Shown here: piece by piece, positions 35,448-43,785 of the stretch
How positions within the stretch are numbered: the stretch's first letter is position 1
How the letters are laid out: each line of letters starts with the position of its first letter
Assembly (NCBI RefSeq): GCF_002980525.1
Contig: NZ_PVBQ01000001.1
Location: 1-64,000 of the forward strand
DNA from: Sphingobacterium haloxyli
Lineage (GTDB): Bacteria; Bacteroidota; Bacteroidia; Sphingobacteriales; Sphingobacteriaceae
Direction: 5' to 3'
Length of the DNA: 64,000 nucleotides
Program-made: the position numbers and the translations under genes
Notes under the pieces: generated by a model
Told to the model about the DNA's origin: nothing
The model's input: the letters and a program-made list of their open reading frames with translations, nothing else
The model's database searches: none

Positions 35448-37085
35448 ATGAAAAAATTTATAATAATAACATACGTCATTGCGGGTCTTTTCGGGGCAAC
35501 CGCTTGTACAGATTTGACTGAAAATGCATATGATCAACTGCTCACAGATAACTTCTACAACAATAGAAACGAAGTCATATCAGCTGTTTTGCGTCCTTAC
35601 ACACACGCAAACGCATGGATAACACCGTCTGGACAGGACGGCTGGTGGCGACCCGCAGAACTTTCAGCTGACCAGCTAGCTTGGCCTACTAAGGGCCGGC
35701 ACGGGGAAGATGGAGGAAAATGGAAGCGACTACACTACCATACGTGGACCGTTGATGAAGGTGGACTCGCAAACGCGTGGCGATTAATGTATTGGGGTAT
35801 GGGGTTATGCAACGATCCAATCGCAAATATTACGGAGCGCGCAAGTGCTGACATGGGTATTACAGATGAGGAAAAAGCATCTTTTATCGCAGAACTGAAG
35901 TTGCTACGTGCATTCCACTACCTTAAAATAATGGATCTATTCGGAAACATTCCCGTGGTCACGGTAGTTGGTGAACCCCAGCAACCAGAAACAGTAGTTC
36001 GGGAGGAGGTCTTCCATTTTATAGAATCGGAGATTTTAGAAAACATCGAACTTGTACCCGAACTCTCTTCCGCCATGCTTGGAAGAATGTCCAAAGCCGG
36101 AGGTTATGCTATGCTCGTAGAGCTATACCTTAATGCAGAGGTTTGGACAGGTACGCCAAGATGGGACGATTGTATCGCCGCGGCGGACCATCTTATAAAT
36201 GGACGAGGTGGCGCTCAAAATGGTGTAATGGAACTAGACCCCAATATTGAGGATCAGTTTGGCACCACCAACCATTTGTCAAAGGAAGTTATTTTTTCTA
36301 TTGCTTATGACTATTCCAGAGCGAACTTCCAACCGTCGTGGACTGGCGAATTCTATCATTTCCAACAACGTGAAATCTATGGTGGCGGTCGAAATGGGAA
36401 CAATGGTGTCGTCGTGATCCCAGGAGTGTATGAAAAATATGCAGATGAAGATTTACGAAAATCTTCTTGGCTTCTGGCCGGGGATCAATTAAATTTCGCT
36501 ACCGGCGAACCTGTTCTTGGATCAGAAGAATATAATGGGAGGCCTCTCGTATTCGTAGACGAAATAAGGCGGATATCGGCAGGGGGTATATCCTCGACCA
36601 TGAGCGATGGTGAGGAAAATTCCGGTATCCGCTTTAACAAATATAAGCTTGGTAATCAGCTTGAAGGAGTCGACGGGACGCCTATCGATGAAAACTATAA
36701 TAACACGGATTGGAATGTATACCGTCTGACATGGATATATTTCGCCAAAGCTGAAGCGCTTATGCGCAAAAACAATGGTATAGCTACGCAGGAAGCGGTT
36801 GAGCTAATTAATCTGTGCAAAGAAAGAGCCTTTACGGAGACTGACTGGCAGGATCATGCATACACAACAAGTAGCCTAACGTTAGAAGAACTGCTCGAGG
36901 AAAGAGGAAGAGAATTTATTTTCGAAGGTTTTCGACGGAACGATCTCATACGCTTTGATAAGTTCCATAGCACGACCTGGTGGGATCACAACACAAGCGA
37001 TGCTTACCGCACATTATTTCCTATACCACAACAACAACGAGATATGAATCCCAATCTCCAGCAAAACTCGGGGTATCCAGGATAG
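35448..37085 (+). CDS. susD: SusD/RagB family glycan-binding lipoprotein
   Basis: A 545-residue surface lipoprotein that lids the SusC barrel and captures glycans. The lipoprotein signal ends at Cys20 (GLFGATAC). The SusD_like N-terminal TPR region (AELKLLRAFHYLKIMDLFGNIPVV) and C-terminal RagB domain (EELLEERGREFIFEGFRRNDLIRF) are intact, and the C-terminus reads NPNLQQNSGYPG as is usual. It is co-transcribed with susC. A 13-bp-stem hairpin after the stop separates it from the convergent response regulator. Confidence 0.95.
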   Translation: MKKFIIITYVIAGLFGATACTDLTENAYDQLLTDNFYNNRNEVISAVLRPYTHANAWITPSGQDGWWRPAELSADQLAWPTKGRHGEDGGKWKRLHYHTWTVDEGGLANAWRLMYWGMGLCNDPIANITERASADMGITDEEKASFIAELKLLRAFHYLKIMDLFGNIPVVTVVGEPQQPETVVREEVFHFIESEILENIELVPELSSAMLGRMSKAGGYAMLVELYLNAEVWTGTPRWDDCIAAADHLINGRGGAQNGVMELDPNIEDQFGTTNHLSKEVIFSIAYDYSRANFQPSWTGEFYHFQQREIYGGGRNGNNGVVVIPGVYEKYADEDLRKSSWLLAGDQLNFATGEPVLGSEEYNGRPLVFVDEIRRISAGGISSTMSDGEENSGIRFNKYKLGNQLEGVDGTPIDENYNNTDWNVYRLTWIYFAKAEALMRKNNGIATQEAVELINLCKERAFTETDWQDHAYTTSSLTLEELLEERGREFIFEGFRRNDLIRFDKFHSTTWWDHNTSDAYRTLFPIPQQQRDMNPNLQQNSGYPG

Positions 37086-37108
37086 CAACGATAAAACGAT
37101 AGCGATAC

Positions 37109-37139
37109 TTCCTATGTTTGTGGTTAACAAATGTAGGAA
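37109..37139. terminator. hairpin between convergent susD and response regulator genes
   Basis: TTCCTATGTTTGT (37109-37121) pairs with ACAAATGTAGGAA (37127-37139), 13 bp with two non-canonical positions. There is no T-tract. It probably acts as a bidirectional end of transcription. Confidence 0.45.
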
Positions 37140-37152
37140 TATCCTATCCTGT

Positions 37153-37845
37153 TTAAAAAGATCGCGCTTTCATAATGAATCCCACTTTAAATACTGTTTC
37201 CAATTCCACAGATTCGGAGAATCGAAGAATTTTGCGTATCCGACTGATAAACACATCCAAGCTACGCCCCAAGAAATAGTCATCATTGCCCCATATTTCT
37301 ATCAAAATATCCGATCTCTTCAACACGGTGTTTTCGTGTGCGAGCAGGAACTCCCACAATTCGAATTCCCGCGTAGTGAGCCTATACTGTTTTTGCCCGC
37401 CAATAGTCAAACGCATCGTATTACGGTCTAGCACTACGTCACCTAGTCGCAATTCTCCACGTGTAGCCTCGCCGCTATTCCTGTTTAAAATGTTATGGAT
37501 ACGCCATACCAGTTCTTCGGCGTCGAAAGGCTTGGTTATGTAATCAGCAGCCCCCAGTTTTAATCCTCTTAATCGGGTCTGGCGTTGGTTTCTAGCTGTC
37601 AGGAATAAAAAATCCACCGATGACTTTATTTTCCGTATGTCCTCAATCAATTCAAACCCATCCATGCCGGGCAACTGTATATCAATAATCAGCAGATCAA
37701 AATCCTCCGCTTTACAACTCTCTATGGCTCCAAAACTACTAGGTACCAATCGTGTCGTGAAGCCTACTGCGTTTAGATAGTTTTTCACCTCCTGACCTAG
37801 ATCTTGATTGTCTTCTATCAATAAAAGCTTCCCTTTCATCCTCAA
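37153..37845 (-). CDS. OmpR/PhoB-type response regulator
   Basis: A 230-residue regulator. The receiver domain (about 5-118) has the acidic pocket IEDN, phospho-acceptor Asp55 in LLIIDIQLPGMDGFE, Thr in FLTARNQ and the Lys of YITKPFDAEELVWRI. The winged-helix DNA-binding domain (about 130-228) carries YRLTTREFELWEFLLAHENTVLKRSDIL. It is the most likely binder of the 11-bp-spaced GTTAAC repeats in the locus, one of which lies in its own promoter (autoregulation). The kinase gene lies 190 bp upstream on the same strand. A second ATG at 37839 is possible. Confidence 0.9.
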   Translation of the reverse strand: MRMKGKLLLIEDNQDLGQEVKNYLNAVGFTTRLVPSSFGAIESCKAEDFDLLIIDIQLPGMDGFELIEDIRKIKSSVDFLFLTARNQRQTRLRGLKLGAADYITKPFDAEELVWRIHNILNRNSGEATRGELRLGDVVLDRNTMRLTIGGQKQYRLTTREFELWEFLLAHENTVLKRSDILIEIWGNDDYFLGRSLDVFISRIRKILRFSESVELETVFKVGFIMKARSF

Positions 37846-37929
37846 ATAGGTCTTAAAACCGAACTTTACGTGATTGCCAGCTAGCGGCTTTAGCTAAATG
37901 GAGTCGCCTAAATCTCCCGTTTGTTCCAC

Positions 37930-37976
37930 CAAAGCTAGCGTTCATCCCTCCGTAAACTTGTTAACGAAATGTTAAC
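37930..37976 (-). promoter_or_regulatory. response regulator promoter with 11-bp direct repeat
   Basis: On the minus strand GTTAAC (37976-37971), 5 bp, GTTAAC (37965-37960), then 22 bp, then TAGCTTTG (37937-37930), a full TAnnTTTG match about 85 nt before the ATG. Confidence 0.6.
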
Positions 37977-38035
37977 AACAAAAAGAGAACCAATACGGGG
38001 AGAAAACAAAGTTATTTCATTATTTATAGGATCTC

Positions 38036-39448
38036 TTACGGAATCATGATGGTAATTACCGTGCCACCCTCGGCTTTATTTTTCATCTCCAGTTTCCAGC
38101 CGTGAATACGTATCATTTGCTCCACATAGTAAAGTCCCAAACCAAGGCCTCCCTTTTCTTTACCCAATTTTCCTTGATAAAACTTCCCGAAAACGTGATG
38201 CCGTTCCAAACGGTCTATCCCCACCCCATTGTCCGAAACCTCTATGATAATATGGTTATTTTCCAAAAATAACCAGACCGTGACTTCTTTCTTTTCATTA
38301 TCATTATGCTTTACGCCATTATCTATCAAATTATTGATCGCCGTTGTCAGCAGAAATAAGTCGTAATTTGCAAAAAAATCATCTTTTCCCACTTCTAGAT
38401 CAAGGAAAACATCCGGTGCATGAACATATTTCAAACGCAAATCGTACACGATGGTGTCCAGATCTTCCGACAGACTCCGATATTCCATAGACACTTGATG
38501 GGGATTGAACATCGATATACCGATTGCCTGGTCAATCAAGTGATCGATGCGTTGCGACTGCCTTTCAATAACCTCTATGCTCTGCGATACACGCTTGTTA
38601 TGGAGGCCTTGTGTTTCCCGAACCAGATTTTTTACGGAAACGGCTATAGAAGCTATAGGTGTTTTAAATTCGTGGGTAATACTATTCAAGAAATCTTGTG
38701 AGATCTCATTTAGCTTTTTCTGCTTCTGCCAATTGCGAAATGTACGTATATACGTAACAGCTATTACCAACACACTGATCGCTGAGAGCGCCAACAATGG
38801 AAAGATCTTTCTAAAAACCTCGTATCCATGGGTTAGATTCAGACCATAAAGGGTAAACTTAACAAGATAGCTATATGCTGAAGAAGAGCTTACAGAAACC
38901 GAGCTAATGATATTATTGGAACTGACATAAGTACTGTCACCGTCAATAAGTGCAGGCAGCGGTCGATCCTGCGCAACCAGACTGAAATAATTTCTGCCAT
39001 CCATCGATACAGCTAAATCATCAAGCGTTAGAGCATAGCCATACATTTCGCGATCCAAATGCAACGGTTCCAAAATAGCACATAATAAAGAATCTATGTT
39101 CGATTTTATACGTAATTCGGCAACCACATGGCGGTGGATAGCCCGCAAAGAATCGGTTAACACAATATGGCTGCTACTGTCCGCCCGATATAACGACTGC
39201 AAAATCTCCTTAGACAGGTAGCGGTCAATTACTTCCTGTCCGCCCGGGTATAACTTATCGTTGATGATGGCGTGTTCGTACGCGTCTTTTACGCCCTTTT
39301 TCTCTGCTTTCGAATATTCCCTATTTTCAATTTCGTAAGAACTTGACAGGAGTTTATATTGAAGACAAAGCAGCACGAAAAAACAGACTGTCGCTAATAC
39401 CCGCAATATGCGGTCACGCTCCATGTTGTTAAGAAACCGTTTTTTCAT
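38036..39448 (-). CDS. sensor histidine kinase
   Basis: A 470-residue membrane kinase. TM1 (about 14-33) and TM2 (about 215-237) enclose a periplasmic sensor region of about 180 residues without a recognisable fold. The H-box HEFKTPIASIAVSVKNL (phospho-accepting His) is followed by N-box NLIDNGVKHN, G1 EVSDNGVGID and G2 GGLGLGLYYVEQM. It is a classical kinase, not the hybrid two-component type usually found next to glycan loci in Bacteroides. It lies 79 nt downstream of the transporter and is probably co-transcribed with it. Confidence 0.9.
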   Translation of the reverse strand: MKKRFLNNMERDRILRVLATVCFFVLLCLQYKLLSSSYEIENREYSKAEKKGVKDAYEHAIINDKLYPGGQEVIDRYLSKEILQSLYRADSSSHIVLTDSLRAIHRHVVAELRIKSNIDSLLCAILEPLHLDREMYGYALTLDDLAVSMDGRNYFSLVAQDRPLPALIDGDSTYVSSNNIISSVSVSSSSAYSYLVKFTLYGLNLTHGYEVFRKIFPLLALSAISVLVIAVTYIRTFRNWQKQKKLNEISQDFLNSITHEFKTPIASIAVSVKNLVRETQGLHNKRVSQSIEVIERQSQRIDHLIDQAIGISMFNPHQVSMEYRSLSEDLDTIVYDLRLKYVHAPDVFLDLEVGKDDFFANYDLFLLTTAINNLIDNGVKHNDNEKKEVTVWLFLENNHIIIEVSDNGVGIDRLERHHVFGKFYQGKLGKEKGGLGLGLYYVEQMIRIHGWKLEMKNKAEGGTVITIMIP

Positions 39449-39527
39449 CTCATCTATCTTGCCCTTACGAGATTGTACTCATGTGCATAAAGGCTGAGCG
39501 TCTAAAATAACCTCCCGAAATCAGTGC

Positions 39528-40940
39528 TTAATGTCCCGAAGACGCCGTTACTGTCTTAGTGCTACCGTCCAAACCTTTTCTAAAACAGTAATATCCAAAG
39601 TACACCAAATATAGATAACAGACCGCAGGGAGCAGAAAAGATTCGTTAAGCCCAATATAGTCGGCTATTGCCCCTTGCCCCAACGGCACCAAAGCGCCTC
39701 CTAATATCGACATAACCAAAAGCGAAGACCCTTGGCTGGTATATTCTTTCAATCCTGAAATCGCTAATGTAAAGATATTTGACCACATGACCGAGTTGAA
39801 CAATCCAATAGCCACTATTGACCATAAGGCTAACGCTCCCGGACCAAAAACAGTCAGTAAGATTAGCAATACATTCATCATAGCAAAAAACAGCAAAGTT
39901 CTTGACGCAACAAACCTCCCCACATAAAATAGTATTAGGTTGCCTAACACCAACAATCCGAACATCCAAACCTGCTGCAACGGTAAATCGACGATACTGA
40001 AAATAAGCCCAGTAATGGCGCAGGCAACGCACAGCATATACACGATTTTTTTTGTTAACGAGATCGCATTGTTAAAGGAAATAGCCCCAAGAAAACGCCC
40101 TATCATTGCGCCTCCCCAATATAAAGAAAGGTAATTTTTGGCTACAGCTTCGGACATGCCCCCTATCTCGGGTAAGTTTAAAAAGTTAATTAAGAAACTT
40201 CCGATAGCCACTTCCGCGCCTACATAGCAAAAAATTCCGATGGCACCCAATCTAAGTTGCGGAAACCGAAGGGCGCCAAGTCCAAGAGCGGAAGTATCAT
40301 CGTTTTTGAACACAGGCAGCTTGACAAGTTTCACGAGGATAAAAAGCAATAGGAACACTACGCCGAAGAATAAATAGGGGAACTTTGTTTCTGATCCCGT
40401 TATTTCTGTACCGTCAGCAAACAGTTCAAATATCAAATATCCTCCTAATATTGGTGCAATAGTGGTCCCCAACGAATTAAATCCTTGAACCAGATTCAGC
40501 CTACCTGATGCCGTATGCTGCTCACCCAAAAGAGCTACAAACGGATTTGCCGTAATCTGTAACAAGGTAAAACCGATACCCAAAATAAAAAAAGCTGAAA
40601 GGAACAAACCATACTGTACAAAAGCCGCCGCCGGGTAAAACAAAAAACAACCTATAGCCGATACGAGTAGCCCCAATAAGATACCGTTTTTATAGCCTAT
40701 CCGATTTATTGGATCCGATTTAAAATAAGAAATCAAAAAATAGATCAAAGATCCGATAAAATAGGCTCCAAAAAAGCAAAATTGAACAAGCATAGCCTGT
40801 AAATAGGATAACCGAAACAATTCTTTTAAATGTGGGATCAATATGTCGTTCATACACGTAATAAATCCCCACATAAAAAATAGTGACGTAAGTGTTGCCA
40901 ACGCTAAACGATGGGTGGTTTGTTTTCTTTCCATATACAC
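39528..40940 (-). CDS. sugar:proton symporter, FucP/GluP family MFS transporter
   Basis: A 470-residue, 12-helix MFS permease of the glucose/galactose-fucose group. Family features are LFFMWGFITCMNDILIPHLKELF in helix 1 and GRLNLVQGFNSLGTTIAPILGG. It would carry the monosaccharide freed by the mannosidases, presumably mannose, across the inner membrane; the substrate is inferred from context. A second ATG at 40934 is possible. It is the first gene of the transporter-kinase pair under a repeat-bearing promoter at 40968-41018. Confidence 0.9.
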   Translation of the reverse strand: MYMERKQTTHRLALATLTSLFFMWGFITCMNDILIPHLKELFRLSYLQAMLVQFCFFGAYFIGSLIYFLISYFKSDPINRIGYKNGILLGLLVSAIGCFLFYPAAAFVQYGLFLSAFFILGIGFTLLQITANPFVALLGEQHTASGRLNLVQGFNSLGTTIAPILGGYLIFELFADGTEITGSETKFPYLFFGVVFLLLFILVKLVKLPVFKNDDTSALGLGALRFPQLRLGAIGIFCYVGAEVAIGSFLINFLNLPEIGGMSEAVAKNYLSLYWGGAMIGRFLGAISFNNAISLTKKIVYMLCVACAITGLIFSIVDLPLQQVWMFGLLVLGNLILFYVGRFVASRTLLFFAMMNVLLILLTVFGPGALALWSIVAIGLFNSVMWSNIFTLAISGLKEYTSQGSSLLVMSILGGALVPLGQGAIADYIGLNESFLLPAVCYLYLVYFGYYCFRKGLDGSTKTVTASSGH

Positions 40941-40967
40941 AGATTGATTATTCCTATAATAAAGCTT

Positions 40968-41018
40968 TAAAGATAGTCTTTTTCAAAAAGGAAGGATATT
41001 GGTTAACAACTTGTTAAC
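40968..41018 (-). promoter_or_regulatory. promoter of the transporter-kinase unit with 11-bp direct repeat
   Basis: On the minus strand GTTAAC (41018-41013), 5 bp, GTTAAC (41007-41002), then 26 bp, then TATCTTTA (40975-40968), one base off TAnnTTTG. The distal half-site ends 2 nt before the stop codon of the neighbouring S4 gene. Confidence 0.55.
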
Positions 41019-41019
41019 A

Positions 41020-41427
41020 CTAATCCTCCGTATCTTCCCACCAGTCCGATTTCAAATCGTCAATTTCCCGACGGTCTTTTTTGGTAGGCCGTCCTGTCCC
41101 TTGATCGCGTTTCAGAACCGGCGCGTGAAAGGTAGATTTATAGGCATACGTTTCTTCTTCCGGTGTCTTGTCTTCATAAAATTGTACGGCTGTTTTAGCA
41201 TCAACCCGTCTTTCCAATAACCCGGTCACTTGAATCATTTTGCGTTCGATACCTTTTTGAACGGAATAAAGCTCCCCTATTTTCACCATATAGGAAGGCT
41301 TTACGTTCTGTCCATTGAGTTTTACACGCCCCGCTTTACATGCCTCCGTAGCTAGGCTTCTCGTCTTGAATATACGAATCGCCCATAGATATTTATCGAT
41401 TCGTAGTTTTTCCGTTTCTACTGCCAT
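41020..41427 (-). CDS. S4-domain RNA-binding protein, Hsp15 family
   Basis: A 135-residue protein. The S4 domain (about 6-65: LRIDKYLWAIRIFKTRSLATEACKAGRVKLNG) is followed by a basic C-terminal tail (KRDQGTGRPTKKDRREIDDL). Hsp15 binds 50S subunits carrying stalled peptidyl-tRNA in Escherichia coli. It is transcribed alone; a TACTTTTG box ends 4 nt before the ATG, predicting a leaderless message. Confidence 0.85.
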   Translation of the reverse strand: MAVETEKLRIDKYLWAIRIFKTRSLATEACKAGRVKLNGQNVKPSYMVKIGELYSVQKGIERKMIQVTGLLERRVDAKTAVQFYEDKTPEEETYAYKSTFHAPVLKRDQGTGRPTKKDRREIDDLKSDWWEDTED

Positions 41428-41431
41428 ATAG

Positions 41432-41439
41432 CAAAAGTA
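41432..41439 (-). promoter_or_regulatory. -7 box directly before the S4 gene
   Basis: Minus-strand TACTTTTG matches TAnnTTTG. Only CTAT separates it from the ATG at 41427. Confidence 0.5.
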
Positions 41440-41501
41440 AGATTTTTCGGGGAAGGTTTAATATTTTGCTATTCGGTGTTCGGGAATCGAAGCATTTTAT
41501 A

Positions 41502-41509
41502 TAAGTTTG
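41502..41509 (+). promoter_or_regulatory. -7 box for the dapD operon
   Basis: TAAGTTTG matches TAnnTTTG, 34 nt before the dapD ATG. Confidence 0.5.
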
Positions 41510-41543
41510 TATTCAACCTTTCATTTTATAATACAGTAATTAA

Positions 41544-42365
41544 ATGGATTTACACAAATTGCAAAAACTAATTGAGGACGCTTGGGAGAACAGGCAATTA
41601 TTAGAATATAAAGAACATTATGAAGCTGTCAAAGTAGTGATTGACAAGCTTGACAAAGGAGAAATACGTGTGGCGGAGCCCATTGGTAGCCGCTGGCATG
41701 TAAACGATTGGATCAAAAAGGCCGTTATTCTTTACTTCCCTATTCAGGAAATGAAAGAAATAAGTAACAAACCTTTCGTTTACCATGATAAAATGGAGTT
41801 AAAGACCAATTATAAAGCCCTTGGCGTGCGTGTTGTTCCTGGGGCGAGTGCCCGCTACGGCGCGTATTTGTCAAAAGGTGTTATTATGATGCCTTCTTAC
41901 GTAAACATCGGTGCTTACGTAGATGCAGGAACAATGGTCGATACCTGGGCTACCGTTGGCTCTTGCGCCCAAATCGGTAAAAATGTACATTTGAGTGGTG
42001 GTGTAGGTATCGGAGGTGTTCTCGAGCCCGTCCAAGCAGCACCTGTCATCATTGAGGACAATGTATTTGTAGGGTCCCGGGCAATTGTCGTCGAAGGTGT
42101 ACATGTGGAAACGGAGGCCGTTTTAGGCGCGAACGTTGTATTGACGGCATCTACAAAAATCATTGACGTATCCGGTCCCGAGCCAGTGGAATATAAAGGT
42201 CACGTTCCAGCACGTTCGGTCGTTATACCAGGTTCTTACACCAAGAAATTTGCCGCTGGCGAATATCAAGTTCCTTGTGCATTGATTATTGGTCAACGTA
42301 AAGAATCGACAGACAAAAAAACATCTTTGAATGACGCACTACGCGATCATAACGTCGCTGTTTGA
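41544..42365 (+). CDS. dapD: tetrahydrodipicolinate N-succinyltransferase
   Basis: This enzyme succinylates tetrahydrodipicolinate in the lysine and diaminopimelate pathway. At 273 residues it matches the Escherichia coli enzyme. The helical N-terminal domain (1-100) precedes a left-handed beta helix of hexapeptide repeats (VVPGASARYGAYLSKGVIMMPSYVNIGAYVDAG-like region, about 100-215) and GSRAIVVEGVHVE. It is the first gene of a compact set dapD-tsaC-folP-brnQ with overlapping starts and stops. Confidence 0.95.
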   Translation: MDLHKLQKLIEDAWENRQLLEYKEHYEAVKVVIDKLDKGEIRVAEPIGSRWHVNDWIKKAVILYFPIQEMKEISNKPFVYHDKMELKTNYKALGVRVVPGASARYGAYLSKGVIMMPSYVNIGAYVDAGTMVDTWATVGSCAQIGKNVHLSGGVGIGGVLEPVQAAPVIIEDNVFVGSRAIVVEGVHVETEAVLGANVVLTASTKIIDVSGPEPVEYKGHVPARSVVIPGSYTKKFAAGEYQVPCALIIGQRKESTDKKTSLNDALRDHNVAV

Positions 42366-42946
42366 TGAGATACGACGCGGTACATAAAGAAGATCTAGAC
42401 AAAGCCCTCGAAACGTTGAAAAACGGAGGGCTTATTCTTTATCCTACGGATACTATTTGGGGTATTGGGTGCGATGCGGCAAATGCAGAAGCTGTAGAAA
42501 AAGTCTTTGCCTTGAAAGGGCGCGAGCAACACAAAAGCTTAATTATACTGCTACACAGTGACAATCAACTTGCTAGTTATGTAAATGACATACCGGAGGT
42601 GGCTTACGAATTGATCGAGTACGCCGAAAAGCCGCTGACAATTGTGTATTCTAACGCAAAAAATCTAGCTCCAAATGTTGTTGCCCCGGATGGCAGTATT
42701 GGTATCCGTATTGTACAACATCCTTTCTGCGAGCAATTATTGAAACGGTTTCGTAAACCTATCGTGTCTACATCTGCGAATATCAGCGGAGGGATTTCTC
42801 CTTCCTGTTTTGAAGATATTTCCGAGCGAATCAAGACAGGAGTTGATTATGTGGTAGCATACGGTCAAGATGAAAAAGGGGATGGCAAATCTTCTACTGT
42901 AATGAAACTAGACCCAAGCGGTAAATTCGAGTTCCTACGGAAATGA
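42365..42946 (+). CDS. tsaC: L-threonylcarbamoyladenylate synthase
   Basis: This enzyme makes threonylcarbamoyl-AMP from threonine, bicarbonate and ATP for the t6A37 tRNA modification. It has 193 residues from the ATG at 42365, which shares its A with the dapD stop TGA; a TTG at 42362 is possible. It keeps the TsaC signatures: GGLILYPTDTIWGIGCD, KGREQHKSLI (the K-x-R substrate loop region) and STSANISGG. These distinguish it from the YciO paralogue at 10288. Confidence 0.9.
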   Translation: MRYDAVHKEDLDKALETLKNGGLILYPTDTIWGIGCDAANAEAVEKVFALKGREQHKSLIILLHSDNQLASYVNDIPEVAYELIEYAEKPLTIVYSNAKNLAPNVVAPDGSIGIRIVQHPFCEQLLKRFRKPIVSTSANISGGISPSCFEDISERIKTGVDYVVAYGQDEKGDGKSSTVMKLDPSGKFEFLRK

Positions 42947-43767
42947 CATTTACACAATCTATTAACGCTAACGGTCGGCTGATAACATTTGAGAAACCGC
43001 TCATTATGGGGATTCTAAATGTAACACCCGACTCGTTTTACGATGGCGGAAAACATAACAGCGCGGAACAAGCTTTAGTAAAAGCAGAGGAACTTATTAC
43101 AGCGGGAGCTGATATAATCGACATTGGGGCTTACTCCTCCCGGCCTGGAGCATCTCCTGTTTCTCCGCAGGAAGAAATAAATAGAGTCGTACCGGTTATT
43201 CGCGAATTGTCTAAAAGACAGCCTAACATCACACTATCCGTTGATACGTTTCGCGCGGACGTTGCGGAAGTTTGTATAGCCGCCGGCGCGCACGTGATCA
43301 ATGATATTTCGGGCGGTACGCTTGATAAAGATATGTTTGCTACAGTAGCCCGATTACAGGTTCCGTACGTTTTGATGCACATGCGCGGCACACCGCAAAC
43401 GATGCAAACATTAACAGCTTACGACGATATCGTTGAAGATGTGGCAACAGCGCTGGGCGAAAAGATTGCAACCTTGCGCGCCTTAGGCGTCAAAGATATT
43501 ATTCTTGACCCCGGTTTTGGATTTGCGAAAACCATTGAACAAAACCACGAACTACTACATCGTGTTGACGAACTACACTACTTTGGGCTTCCATTGTTAG
43601 GCGGAATATCACGCAAGTCGATGATCTATAAAAAGCTCAACACTACTGCCGAGGACGCTCTAGTCGGCACTATTGCGCTAAACACTGTATTGCTTACAAA
43701 GGGCGTCCAGCTCCTTCGTGTACACGATGTAAAAGAAGCAAAGCAACTAATTGAATTATTATTTTAA
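42943..43767 (+). CDS. folP: dihydropteroate synthase
   Basis: This folate-pathway enzyme condenses p-aminobenzoate with dihydropterin pyrophosphate and is the sulfonamide target. It has 274 residues. MGILNVTPDSFYDGG, the second loop DIGAYSSRPGA, DTFRADVA, NDISGG, and the C-terminal GGISRKSM (pterin/phosphate contacts) are all present. The ATG overlaps the tsaC stop by 4 nt. Confidence 0.95.
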   Translation: MTFTQSINANGRLITFEKPLIMGILNVTPDSFYDGGKHNSAEQALVKAEELITAGADIIDIGAYSSRPGASPVSPQEEINRVVPVIRELSKRQPNITLSVDTFRADVAEVCIAAGAHVINDISGGTLDKDMFATVARLQVPYVLMHMRGTPQTMQTLTAYDDIVEDVATALGEKIATLRALGVKDIILDPGFGFAKTIEQNHELLHRVDELHYFGLPLLGGISRKSMIYKKLNTTAEDALVGTIALNTVLLTKGVQLLRVHDVKEAKQLIELLF

Positions 43768-43785
43768 ACATTATCAAATTTTATT

